Assembly (NCBI RefSeq): GCF_051622035.1
Contig: NC_135360.1
Location: forward strand, 26,677,206-26,741,205
Direction: 5' to 3'
DNA length: 64,000 nt
Source: Arctopsyche grandis
Lineage: Eukaryota > Arthropoda > Insecta > Trichoptera > Hydropsychidae
The stretch's first letter is position 1, and each line of letters opens with the position of its first letter. Under the pieces are notes generated by a model, which saw only the letters and a list, made by a program, of their open reading frames with translations, ran no database searches and was not told where the DNA came from. This document shows positions 1 through 53,263 of the stretch, one piece after another. Both the position numbers and the translations under genes were made by a program.

Positions 1-379
1 CTAATCGTCTTCATAAGATCGCTACAAGTCCACCGAAACAATCAAAATATTTTCTTTATATATATATATATATATAAAATATAATTGAGAAATATGGCGG
101 TGTCACGTAACTAGCCTCAGAAAAAGTTAGCAACGAAATCCTATCGCCCGGTAATGAAAAGTTATGCAACAATACTATAATATAATATATAATAATTACA
201 AATTATCATATAACGTTTATGCAAAATTTAATTTCATTATTTGTCAGTTGATGTAAAAAGTAAACAGATTAAATATATACGATACACATTATTGGTTAAT
301 GAATGCATCAAAACAAAAAAAAATATGACACTCGCCAAAAAAGTTAAGGTTAACACTCACCTACATATCGCATATGCAC

Positions 380-551
<172 letters not shown>

Positions 552-1241
552 GCGTAAATCCTATGTTTAAAATATAATTTATATTAACACGGTGAGTTAT
601 TTTTATTTATTTCATATCAATATGTATTATCGAATTCTAATTTTAAATCGAATGATTATTTTTTCCACAGTTTTTCCATTCACTTACATCAAATACATAT
701 ATCATTATTTGTTATTACAATAATTAATATTAAGATCTCATCATCATGTTTGACATAATTATAATGATTTTTTTTACAAAAATTAACAATTTAATAATTT
801 GAACAAATTTATTTAAATGGTGTCTCTTATACATATATATGTATATGAATTATGCCCCACAACGGTAAGTTTGACAAAATGATAATGAAGGAGATAAAAA
901 TAAATAAAAATAATCCATCATCTCAAAGCGGAGATCTAATATACCCTATTGTGAGATCTTCCATTGAAAAATTGGAATCATAAATGTACTGAGAGATGAT
1001 GTAATTTTTATTTATTTAGGATATTCTGTTGAATTTGAATTTGAAACACGTTCGTATAAACAGCGATAAAATTAAAATACGCTACTACATAATGATTCAT
1101 TGCAACTAATAAGACTATGAGATTAAATTTCTAAATATATAAACGAAACCCATCATAATGAAAATGAAACACAATCATATTAGAATTTCACACGAATGAA
1201 CGAGCGATCGATTGATTCACAACACATCCCAAAAATTTACA

Positions 1242-1257
1242 TTTATTTAGGTTTATT
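1242..1257 (-). terminator. Candidate poly(A) signals of UBE2H
   Basis: Two AATAAA hexamers on the minus strand (1257-1252 and 1247-1242) lie about 360 nt past the UBE2H stop. They are the first clean hexamers I see downstream. In such AT-rich DNA this is suggestive only; no transcript end can be seen. Confidence 0.3.
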
Positions 1258-1616
1258 ATATATATATATATATATAGCTCATTTCATTTGTTTTAGTTAA
1301 AAATCTAAATTTACAATTTCGATAATAAAATCACATGACGTAGATAAAAACAACGAAAAAAAAAATATAAGAATTTCACATAGACAAAAATTTAACAATA
1401 AAATGAACGATGATTTAATTATTATTTATCATTATTTATACGATTAATAGATGACTAAGATGGCAATGGCAGGTTACCGTCAACCTGAAAATATGCGGTG
1501 AATGTCATGACGAGTAAAATACTAGTGATGTATGCGTACGCTTCGTATTTTCGGGCAACGTGAGACGTGGTGTGATGCGTTTCGAGGTGTAAAATGAGAG
1601 TTTTGGTGGGGCTTTG

Positions 1617-20487
<18,871 letters not shown>

Positions 20488-21020
20488 GACGGCGGCGGGG
20501 GCGCAGGGGCGCGGGCGGAGTCTCCGGGGGCGCGAGTCGAGGGCGGAGGCGCCGTCGAGCCGAGAAGACCAGAGCAGGGGCTGGAGCAGTCAGGAACAGA
20601 GCGGGAGGCGGCGGTGCGCGCGGCCGCCCCGCCTCACGACGAATGTACAATAACTTTCGTGCGACTCAGCTGCTCGTCGATAGCGACCAATGTCGGCCAT
20701 GAACCGTCGCCTATTGCGAATAGCGCCTACTCTTTATTTACTACCTACTTGTTCCCTCCCGCTTTCGATTTGCAACGTCTTATCGCTTTCGTAAATATGC
20801 GATTAAATTCGTCTATTCGACTGTTTGAATTATTTACATTTCACTCTCGAGAAAGGGGACAATTTACAATTTTATTTTGAGCCTTTGAAGCTGTTTTCCT
20901 TTGTCTTTGTTCTATTTGTTTGAATTCGTTGTGTCGTGAAATAATTAAACTTACATTTTTCAAAAGAAAAAAATGATTTTGCATAATACAGGTATATTTT
21001 TTACCGGTCTCCGTGACGAG

Positions 21021-21362
21021 CCGGAATGTGAAATTACCGAAAACGCAAATATCAGAAGGCAAAGATCGAAAATCGAAAGATCTTAAGTCGAAAGATCAAA
21101 AAAAGGGTGCATGGTAAACGGTACATACTCACTTAATTTGCGCGAGCAGGATACAACAGGAACAAGAGGAACAGGCTTTTCCTCCCGTATTAATGTGCGC
21201 GCGCAGAATACGGGAGGAAAAGCCTGTTCCTCTTGTTCCTGTTGTATCCTGCTCGCGCAAATTAAGTGAGTATGTACCGTTTACCATGCACCCTTTTTTT
21301 GATCTTTCGACTTAAGATCTTTGCCTTCCGATATTTGCGTTTTCGGTAATTTCACATTCCGG
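21021..21362. mobile_element. Large near-perfect palindrome (arms about 155-170 bp)
   Basis: The left arm 21021-21191 and right arm 21207-21362 are inverted copies, with a GC-rich 15-nt loop at 21192-21206. A short duplicated AAATCGAAAGATC-type piece near 21070 makes the left arm slightly longer. The arms include CGCGAGCAGGATACAACAGG and the GCATGGTAAACGGTAC motif also seen around 16.26-16.50 kb. It is probably a foldback transposon. Confidence 0.85.
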
Positions 21363-21399
21363 CCCGTGAGGTAGACCCATTTTTTACATCCCAATTTCC

Positions 21400-22080
21400 C
21401 AATCCCGGGTTCATTTTTCGAGTCTTCATCAACTCAAAGTCTGTGCCCTGAGGTGGACCCGTAAAAAATGATAAACGGGTTACATCCCAAATGTGAATCG
21501 CTACCAGGATAACCGCTGCTAGGAAAATCGCTAGCGCGGATCTTCTCTCGCATGAAAATTCGTCGCACAGGAAAATTACCGTACAGGAAACTGCCCAAAT
21601 ATAGTAAAAGAAAGCATTTATTGAGCAGTCTACCGACTAACGACGAAATCGTCTACCCTACCCCCACTCCTAATCTTAATTCTTTGGTACGAGTTTATTT
21701 TTCGAGTCTTCATCAACTCAGAGTTTATGCGGTAAGGGCCACCGATTTTTTATGGTTCGGTGATTATTCCGCACATAGCAATCACTAAAACCTCGATCAC
21801 GGAACATTTTGCACCCGAAAATTCCATCCACGAACTATCACAGGTAAACGGGTTACGTCGCAAAAGTGAATCGCTACCAGAAAATCGTGTGCACCGGAAA
21901 ATTCGCGCACGCGATTTTCGTAGCGGCGGTTATCCTAGTAGCGATTCCCTTTTGCAATTTAATGACCGAACCATCACACTAACGAGAACTCGAGTACCAG
22001 ATATTCCGTATTCCCGATATTCGTGGTAACAATTGTCGTGTGCGCGATCTCAATGCGCGAAATAATCCGTTTACCATTTT
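21400..22080 (+). repeat. Composite dispersed repeat with internal direct duplication
   Basis: TTTTTCGAGTCTTCATCAAC occurs at about 21415 and again at about 21698, each followed by related sequence and CGGGTTAC(A/G)TC...GTGAATCGCTACCAG. The right part (21755-22080) is homologous to 45605-45810 (GGTTCGGTGATTATT..., AGAACTCGAGT, ATATTCCGTATTC). Class unknown. Confidence 0.6.
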
Positions 22081-24657
22081 CTACAATGACCACAATTTTT
22101 GCAAATTCTAAAAATTCTAAATTCTAAAAATTTTAACGCAAAGATATGCATTAAAATTTTTAGAAATAATTTTACTTTCACCATGAATCTTTTCATTATT
22201 TTTCATTTCATTTCTTCATATATGTAATATATTATAATAGCTCTAAACGATTTGATTGAATTATATTATTCAACTGTAAATATAAGAAATTAGAAAGCTA
22301 TATTATTGTATCGACACTTTTCTTATATTTTTTAAATTTATATCTAACTAAGCAATAGCTTATAAATAAAATTTTATACATAGTTTACTTAAAACAAATA
22401 TTTATAATATAAGTGTATGTATGTCATTTTTTTTTAAATTTATATTAAATGTATGTTTATTGTAAATATTTTTCCTCAAGTCTCTTCCCCCCCTCTCTTA
22501 TAAAATCTATTGTAAGCCCCCCTGAATTATTTACAATTATGAGATTATATTTACAATTTTCTGAAAATTTATATTTTTTCAAACTGAGTCAAAACGACCA
22601 GAGAAACCAGATAGTTCCAATTCGTCACTATGACTAAAAAATTAATATGTAAACTTTTTAAAAGCACATAAGGTAAGAATGACATGAAAGAAGAAAAAAG
22701 AATATAAAAATACAAAAAAATTTTTTCAATCTCAACATAAATGGCAATGAAAATATTAATGGAAAATTCATAAGCATATTAGCCTTGGTTTTTATGGGTA
22801 GGAAATTTAAGATGAGGATAGGTAATAGTGTATTATTTATGTATAGATGTGTATATAAATGATTTATTTAAATTTATGCTTTGGTTTATTTTTCACAATT
22901 AAATTATATTGTACATTAAAATAATAAAAAAAAGTTAACAGTATGATAGAGTATACATCCATTTAAACGAGTGTATAAAATTTACTTATTCGATACGGTC
23001 TCACAAACAAAGATGAGAAATAAATTTTAAAACTCAAAACTCCATTGTGATATAAGTTTGAAAGCAGATTTGCTTTGTGAAAATGAAAATAAATAATTCT
23101 AGCTTAACGAATATTAATATTGTTATGTATTGAATGGATTATAAATATTTTTAATAAAACACATTCAATTATGTAATTTAGACTAGATACCAATTTGAAA
23201 TGTTTTGTACTGAACCCAACAGAAATAAAGTTAATGATTTTTTTTTTTTTTTGGTTTAGTTTACATTATCTTTCTTATCCTACTGAATCACTTATGGCTT
23301 AAGCCATAAATTGAAAATATCGAAAACATACATATTCAATTTTGCAAATAATATTATGAAAATTCTATTACAAGCATAGTGAAGAGCTAATTATAAAAGT
23401 GGTGGAAATAATATTTTGCAATGGAATTTAAATATTACATCAGATATAATATATGAATGTAAAATTTACAACTGCTTAGTTATATAATAAAATCATATTT
23501 GAAAAAAAACATTGTGTTGGTAATTTTTTCAATTAGTTGTGATTAAGCATTTTTACTACTTTTAAATTGTTAATAATTTACTTTTGATTGATAATTTAAA
23601 TTATATGGTCCACTTAATAATAGGTTACAAAAAATTTGTACATTTTATGATAATCTATTTCCACCACGACAAATGATATACGCAAATTCAAAAGTATGAA
23701 TCCTCAAAGTTACAACTCATTCGATATCCTCGAAAAAGAGATATAAGTATTTTTTTAAATACATACAAATATTTCGATTCAATACGTATAAATTGAACAC
23801 TTACACTGATTATTGGTTCCATACGATTTATGTCTAATTTTTCTACTCTAATTTAAATAACGTTAATTGGTAAAATCTATAAAAGTACAAATGCAAAAAA
23901 AAGCATGGTCAACGAACATCAAGATCAATTTGAATTTATCAAAAACAAATCACAACAGTAATACTTATAAATTGAATAACATAACAAGTAATGACAAAAT
24001 ATTAAATAGCGTATTAACAGATATTCGAGGTACAAATAAGAAAATTCAGAAAGCGTCTCAAATAAACATTTATCGAAAGTGGATTAATAATTATTTTTAT
24101 TTTATACATACTACATTTACACTTATAGCAGATATATCTTAGAAATTAAATATCGAACCACATAAAAGTTTTTAAAAACAAATTTTCCACTAAAGGGGAC
24201 ACCAAAATGACGACTGGAACTTTTTAAAATCAAATCAAATAAAAATGTTTATAAAATTACAACACTCTCTTCATCGACGTGAAGTTTTTTATGATTATAA
24301 AATATATAATAGATATATCAAATATAATTCCATTATATTTAACTGGAAGTTCAAGTGAGTGGCGATTATAATAATAATATCTATAAGCAATTTCAATATT
24401 GATTGTTTAACATGTAATTGCCTATCACTAAAATCGCATTCTTAAATTTTATTAAATCTTTTAAATAAATTAGATATGAATTAAGATGTTCTGCCATATT
24501 TTCAAACCAACGTGTAATTATTCTTACATATCATACTGTGGAGCATTTGTGCACGGTTCATCATAACTCTATGCACAATAAATTAATAAACAATTAACAA
24601 TTATAAATACGTGAAATTTTGCGACATATATGATGTGACTACATATCTCATGTAAGC

Positions 24658-24663
24658 TTTATT
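24658..24663 (-). terminator. Candidate poly(A) signal, CRMP long form
   Basis: An AATAAA hexamer on the minus strand in AAATAAAGCTTACATG lies about 325 nt past the exon M stop. It is the nearest clean hexamer. AT-rich context makes it only suggestive. Confidence 0.3.
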
Positions 24664-24987
24664 TATATTTGATCAAAATATATAAAAATATTTTAGACAA
24701 GCATCATTAAGAAAACTGCGATGCCATTCCGATCATTCAAAAACTGACTTGACACACGAGAAGAACTCTTGCAAATGTTGCGAAAAATAAATGAAGTAAA
24801 TGCTTTATGTAAATAGTGTTTTAAAAATTTCATAGATAATCTGTAGTAATATGTTTGAAATTTTTAACAAAAATTCTTCATTCTCACGATGCACACTTAC
24901 ATATGTAATTCTATGTTGTTATTTTCAACAATCTTGATGATGCTCAATCCTTCTTCAGATCTTTATAAGTAGCATATTTTTACAAAA

Positions 24988-46901
<21,914 letters not shown>

Positions 46902-48434
46902 CTGTGAACAATTTGAAAATCATTGTCAGTTATGATTGATATTTTCGGTTTAACCATGTGATTAATCCCCCGATGTCAATCAGCATACGTATTTTAAGTA
47001 CACATGCATGTAGTTTTTGAGATCCAGTTCATATGTTTGATTATCTATAATATAAACGAAACCCGTCAGATTAGGATTTTTTTGAAAGACAGGCTTTTGG
47101 GGACAGTTGCATAATTTAAAATTCACAAACACTTCTAAATGAAAATGGAGTGATGAGGATACAATTCTATTATGACATATTCAGACATAAAAAAAAACAG
47201 CGATATCAATTTTTTGAAGATTAGTTAAACAAGATTGAAGCTTAACTTGTTCTTATAATGATGTCGCGATGACATGCACCACCAAGTTAAAGTTAGATTG
47301 AAACACACGTTTACTTAACTTCTAAACAGATTTATCTAATCGTATCCGACAAAAAAACTCCCACATAGTATCGTGGGCGGGCCTAAAGGTTTCCATTCTT
47401 TATAGCTTTGTAGTATTGTACTTATTCTCAGTGCTAATTCCGAGGCCTGGCTTTCTATCTGTCATCACGACGACCTCAAATTTTAAACAATATACCGTAC
47501 TAATAACTCTCTATATTTTCTTTATTTGTTTACTTGCTGTGTTCAAAGTGGCCGCAATTAATTTAATTATTATAATTCGTATTTTCTTTCATATAATTAC
47601 ACATTATACATACATTGTTCTCGTTTTTTATGTAACCAAAATAATAAAATAGCTATTATAATACTAGAAAATCACGCGATCATGATTATAACTAGTGCGA
47701 AAAAACACCCTTTATTTCAAGTGTGAGACCCAGCTGTTTCGTAGTTGCTAATCGATAAGTGTACTTTATATATGTATGTATATATGCTACGAATTTTTTG
47801 CTATAATAAATTTAGAAGCAGCTGCAGCAGGTGCAACTTTACCCAAACTAACTTAGTATTTCAAATCCAAGACTAGAAAGAGACGCAAAAGTGATAGGGC
47901 ATTGATAAAACTTTCATATGCAAAATAGCAAACAGGCACCGAATCATAATGCGAATGCTAAAAAGTAGAATAAATCAATACGGTTAGGTAGGTATTATGA
48001 ATTTGTGACCTTTTGTAGTTTGGTAACATGCGATACGACGGAAATTATATTCAGCAAACTGACGCAAAAGAGGGTGACTGTGCGGTTTTTTGCTTTAGTT
48101 AAAATACACGTACATACATATAGTTAAAAGAAATGGCAGCAAAAGTAATTGCGTTCGTGCCAGTCTGTGAACAATAGGCTCAGTACTAGAGGTACCTAGC
48201 TACCATTAAATTTAAAAGTAATGAGACTTTCTATATCAACTAAAAGAGCGATAACCTAGCTAAATAACGCATAGTAGCATGGAAGAAGTTATACTATTCT
48301 AAAAAGTGCTCAGGCGTTTGTCTAGTATAAAGTGGCGCATTGTTACTTCTGCGTGACCTTAGTTTTTATCATAATTATACAATAGTCATTTTAGAAGAGA
48401 AATTTGCCCGTTCCAGTCACCACAGTACACTCAT

Positions 48435-48576
48435 ATTTAGAGGTAGGATAGCCAAGGGGCCGCTCATTGTTCCATTGTTGTAAATCCTTTGTAAAAAAGG
48501 TTCGGCAAACCTTTAAAAATGCATTTACAACATTTGAACAATACGCGGCACGCTCTGGGTCCGGGCTTTAATGAGT
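48435..48576 (+). mobile_element. hAT-like MITE, copy 2
   Basis: Starts TAGAGGTAGGATAGCC and ends GGGTCCGGGCTTTAATGA. It is flanked by near-identical 8-mers (CTCATATT left, GTCATATT right). The interior TTGTAAATCCTTTGT, then GGTTCGGCAAACCTTTAA, matches the copy at 59958. Confidence 0.65.
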
Positions 48577-48887
48577 CATATTACTAAAAGGTTAAAAGTT
48601 TAGAGTAGACTATTTAGAGAAAACTGCAATCGTAACATTTTGAAACATAGATAAGATAAGCTACCAAAAGGTTGATGGGATGTGTGAATTTTATAGTAAA
48701 TTCAAAACAATAAAAACGTTGCTATTTACTTATGAAGTTGGATTTCGTTAATACGAACATAGCTGTAGCGTAAGGCTGGCATAGTTGTCGAAAAGAGGAC
48801 GTTTGGGAAGTGAATGATAAGAGGTAGAATTGAAAAACTGTTGATTTCAACCTCAATCAACAAACTTGAAGTTGCTCAGTTACAATC

Positions 48888-48990
48888 AAAGGGAGTGCTG
48901 GAATGGTACCCGTGAAAATGTAAAAGGTCGAAAGGAAGATGGGTGGACAAAATTATAAAAATATGTGAGGTGAGTTGGATGAGAGCTACG
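48888..48990 (+). mobile_element. Short RTE-type retrotransposon fragment
   Basis: GGGAGTGCTGGAATGGTACC...AAAGGTCGAAAGGAAGATGG, then GTGGACAAAATTATAAAAAT, parallels 53068-53160 of the longer fragment (AAGTGCTGGAATGGTACC...GAAAGATGGGTGG). Confidence 0.6.
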
Positions 48991-49869
48991 CAAATGTGTG
49001 ATGACGATTTTGGCGCCCCCAGATTTTGAAGCCCGGGACCGTTGCCCCTTTGCAAAAGTCACACGGTGAAATAAACGTGAAACGAGTGCTACGTATAACG
49101 AGGATATGACTAGCTCTGGCGACTCGCATTTGCATTTGTCTTTGACTCCCTGCCGCCCTTATACCTTTCATTCTCACATTTAATTGTTTTTGTCCGACTA
49201 ACTAACAGCTAGATAGAACACCGGGAAAACTGACCCATGGACATAGGGACGCAGATCTATAAATCGGGACATGTCCCGGTCTACCGGGACGTGTGGCAGC
49301 CCTACTGTAGCGAGACGTCAGCTATTAAGAGGAAATGGCTATAACTAACCAAATGTTTTTAAATACAATCGCTCATCTACATATACATACATATGTGTGT
49401 ATGTATTTATGTAGAACGAGATCGTTATGGATATACCGTATAGCTTTTGGTAGAAAAATATATAAATATTTAAGAAAATCGAATGGAACGAAACAATCCA
49501 ATTCTAGAATTGTAGTTGTGAACGAATTTCCCACAGTTAAAATTCGCATTAATGAAAAAAATGAGTATATAATTATTAAAAAGAAAAATTAGTGGTACAT
49601 TTCATTCATTACTGATGTTACGAGGTGTTATAACTGTAAGTTCGACTGTATATGTATGTACATACATATGTATGTACCTAGCAATTTGAATAGAATTGAA
49701 ACTTTATACTATAATAGTATACCAGACATATACCTTACTCAACAGGAAGGACAAGAGTTGAATTGAACAGGTACTAAAACGGCATTCTAGGAAGAATACC
49801 TACATACATATGACCCCTTCAGAACCCAAAACTTATTCAGTACTAGTGCATATTATGCAATTTTCATAT

Positions 49870-50286
49870 CTAACAGGTAAACCCCAATGCGCCTACCTAG
49901 ACAATTAATTACAAACATTGCATCATTTTTAATTACATACATCGATGTATTTCGAGGGGCTGTAGAACCCGAAATTAATAATTAATTATTTAATGAATTA
50001 ATCCATAGAGACATCTATGGATTTAGACTTGTACATAATTTTAACATATTGTACATAAATCAATTTCAGATATTTGTAACATAGCGGGTAGGATGGCTTT
50101 TGCCAATTTGTAGGAGGAACCATTTCAACGAGTAAATCAGATAAATTGGCACACTATGATAAGGAGACGATCGACTTGAAGTCACAAATATCCAAGTCTG
50201 ACCAGCAACATTAAAGATATGCACGGGATCGAACCCGGTAACGTGTTGCTAAACATAAACGCAACCACCGAGCCATACTGCTGGCT
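49870..50286 (-). mobile_element. tRNA-derived SINE, copy 4
   Basis: A reverse-orientation copy with GGGTTCGATCCC box B on the minus strand, close to copy 3 in sequence (shared CCATAGAGACATCTATGG palindrome). The tail CCCCAATGCGCC matches the ...GCGCATTGGGGTT of copy 1. Confidence 0.8.
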
Positions 50287-50970
50287 ACATACATATGTTA
50301 CAGTGTAAGTGTTCAATCCTAGTTTTTTCACACTCGAACTATTTGTTTTAGTGCTAACAGCAGAAGCAATCTTCCAAGGTATCGCATGGAACTTAATACT
50401 GCTAAAACGCCAAGCATTTACAAGGGAAATCTTATGGAAACTACATTACAACGTTGCTATAATCCCGTTTTCGCTAATTTTTAAAATATTGCAACCCACG
50501 GTAAGCACTATGTAAGCACTAGGGACACACGATTAAGAATACTTACACTTTTTGCATGAACAAACAAGTAAGCTTTTCAATTTATTCTTTTGTCTACAAT
50601 TTAACTGGCCAGATTGGTTCGTGTATGAACAAACTAGTATGTCAATGGACGAACGAAATGTACATTCACTTGGACTGTAATATGCAAATATACTTTCTAA
50701 TAAAAATACGATACGATAAAAGTTCAAGCATTGCATTAAAATGCATTTATAATATAAACCCCGCCCCAAATACATACATATATACGTACATATATATGAT
50801 ATATTCAACTTAATAAAACCCTTCTTTGTCCAATGCGTCACGAACTTTCATCCGCATCATTCTAAAAAAAAGCAATATATTTCATAAACGAGTCCCTTAT
50901 AGTATGTTTGTATGTAGTTTGGTTCAACTTCACTGAGAAAAGAATACGATTATTTCAAAGGCTATAACGT

Positions 50971-51330
50971 ACTAGCTTTATTACCCGGCTTCGCTCGGTA
51001 TTTGTAATATAAACCGCTTAAACATGACTAATCTAATAGTAAACATTTTATTAAATTTATTTGAATACTCATTTGTTTTTTTTATTAAATTGACTGTCAC
51101 GAACAAACAAACATATATAGTAAGTCTCTTATAAAAAATTATATGTACACCCCCGGGGTCTGCGCCCCCTAGGGGAGGAAGCCCTAGGGCTTCGCCCTCG
51201 GCGCCTACGCCAACGGGAACTTCGAATCCTTTGAATCGGAAAATGCGAATTATTTATTCGATGACGTCAGAACAATAGACTGTTGACGAAAAATACGTAG
51301 GTACATACATACGAACAAACTTAAGTGTTT
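50971..51330 (-). mobile_element. Dispersed element with CCCGG...GATGACGTCA landmarks, copy 2
   Basis: TACTAGCTTTATTACCCGGC...CGGTATTTGTAATATAAACC, then a GC-rich block (GGGGTCTGCGCCCCCTAGGG, GGGCTTCGCCCTCGG) and GATGACGTCAGAAC. It is colinear with 28269-28860 but has no expanded minisatellite. Confidence 0.55.
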
Positions 51331-52005
51331 TATATGTAAGATACCATTACATTACCAAAAGTACATATATTGAGTAATACGAAAAACATCTCATCTCATC
51401 ATACAATTAAACTTTTAATCATGTTGATTTTGCATTTTTTTTTTTTTTTTTAATTATCTCATATGGCCGTTCGACGTTAATAAATTTTATCGTCTGATAG
51501 TCCCAGTGGCGTGCGCACTAACGGTCAAATGTACTCGTACATAGTTAGCTCATGATGAAAATTAAATGACCACACAGTTGCTGTGTCCACACCGTGACCG
51601 GACATTGAGCCTGTGTGTATGGACTTTTATTTTCTATGCTCCTGTGTGAAACAGTAGGGTGAGCATCCGACCCGAGCTTGTTTAAAATTAGAATCACCCC
51701 GCCACGGAAATTAAATTATCGACGAACGAAACGGGCAATGTAATCGAACTATGTAGGCGTAGTCACCATAGGCTAATGTTACTGAATGGCTAATTTCGAA
51801 TGTGCATTATCGTTGTAATTAGAACTTAATTGATGGTCGATGGTATATTACGTCTGTTTACACACGAGGAATATCAAACGTGGGGCTCGTGACCCGCATG
51901 CGGCCCACGACATATTGATTTAATTCATTGTCACGTGCTTATTTGAATAATGTTGTATAGTATATTCTTGATGTTTTGGAAGATGAAATTTTTTTTGTTA
52001 CATTT

Positions 52006-52306
52006 TTATTTTATTTTATTTTTATTACATTTTTTTTTTAACTTTATTGTACATTAATCATACTCAAATAGTGGTGACATAGTTAGATTTTTAGCCAATT
52101 TAATCGAGGAACCGTTTCAACAATGAAAGCAGAAAAATTAGCAAAGTCTGGTAGGAAACGATCGACCTGGAGTCACAGATATACAAGTCTGACCAGTAGC
52201 ATTACAGATATACTAATTATTTTCAATCGAGGTCAGCTCATGGGATCGAACCCGGCGCCTCTCGGTGTTAGGCAGAAGCTTAACGACCGAGCTTTGCTGC
52301 TGGCTA
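52006..52306 (-). mobile_element. tRNA-derived SINE, copy 5
   Basis: A reverse-orientation copy whose head (GCCAGCAGCAAAGCTCGGTC, GTTAAGCTTCTGCC, GGGTTCGATCCC) is closest to copy 1. It ends in a TTTATTTTATTTTTATT-type run on the plus strand, which is its A-rich tail. Confidence 0.8.
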
Positions 52307-52807
52307 ATGGAATACATATTTATCTATGTATGTATGTCTATTATACATTTTAAAATAATATTTTTTTTTGTTAATTGATAGAAAAGCGATCATGGAAAGA
52401 TAACAAATGAGTTAAAAAATTGAGACCTGTAAATGGGAGGTATGTATTATCACTTTTAGTCGATTAAAACTTTTGAAAAAATAATACAATGCAACGGTTA
52501 CATGTATGTATGTATGTACATATGTACATATTTGGTCCACTGTAGGAAGAAACTTACGAAAAACGTACGCGCTGTCTCTTACACCGCCTTTTGACCAATG
52601 GCTTTTTGCGCAGACAGTAGAACATTGTACGCGCGAACATTGTATGCGTTTTACCTAAGTCTCTTCCTACAGCGCATGGACTGTTGTATCGATACTAAAT
52701 TTAAATAAGATAAATATAGGAGTATCTATACTGACGAATAATCAAAAAAGTTCCAAATAAAATAATATATTATTATGTTTAAATAAAAAATGCCACTCCG
52801 ACTGGAG

Positions 52808-53263
52808 AAAAAGATCTTCGATAGAAGTGCAGAATGGATGTGAAACTTGGAAATTGAACGCTAAAATTCTATACAACGTCCAATACACTCAAAGAAGAAT
52901 GGGACACTGTATGCTCGGTATAACGAGGACAGATAGGAAACGGAATACGTAGTTAAGAAATATGACAAGAGTAGTTGATACAGTGAAGAGAGTGAAGAGA
53001 GTGAAGAAATTGAAATGAAAATGAACGGGTCAGGTGGCTAGAAGAATGAACGAAAGGTGGTTAAAAGAAGTGCTGGAATGGTACCCGGGATAATGTAAAA
53101 GGGTGAACGGACGACCGCATGAAAGATGGGTGGATGAAATTAGAAAAATGTGTAGGGTGAGATGAATGAGAGAGCAAAACAGAGACGAATGGAAGCGTGT
53201 TGAAGGGGCCTTTATCCAGCAGTGGATGTTGAATGGCTATAAATGATGATGATGATGAAATTA
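52808..53263 (+). pseudogene. RTE-type non-LTR retrotransposon fragment (C-terminal end)
   Basis: Translated segments with frame breaks include GCETWKLNAKILYNVQYTQR, RMGHCMLGITRTDRKR, WLKEVLEWYPG, RPHERWVDEIRKM and DEWKRVEGAFIQQWMLNGYK. This matches the end of RTE-clade polymerases (CETW...QRRM..MLGI...RDR, GRP..RW.D.I, W....AF.QQW). An ATGATGATGATGA tail at 53245-53259 is also typical. It is 5'-truncated and broken by stops. Confidence 0.8.

Larger units (their letters stand above)
20488..24987. other. Intergenic region between UBE2H and CRMP
   Basis: Begins with the UBE2H promoter side, then the large palindrome (21021-21362) and a dispersed repeat (21400-22080). From about 22.1 to 24.6 kb it is plain AT-rich DNA in which I see no gene, RNA or clear repeat. 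Confidence 0.65.

Noticed and set aside
23867..24142. 91-codon Asn/Lys/Ile-rich frame
   Set aside because: Composition simply reflects AT-rich intergenic DNA.
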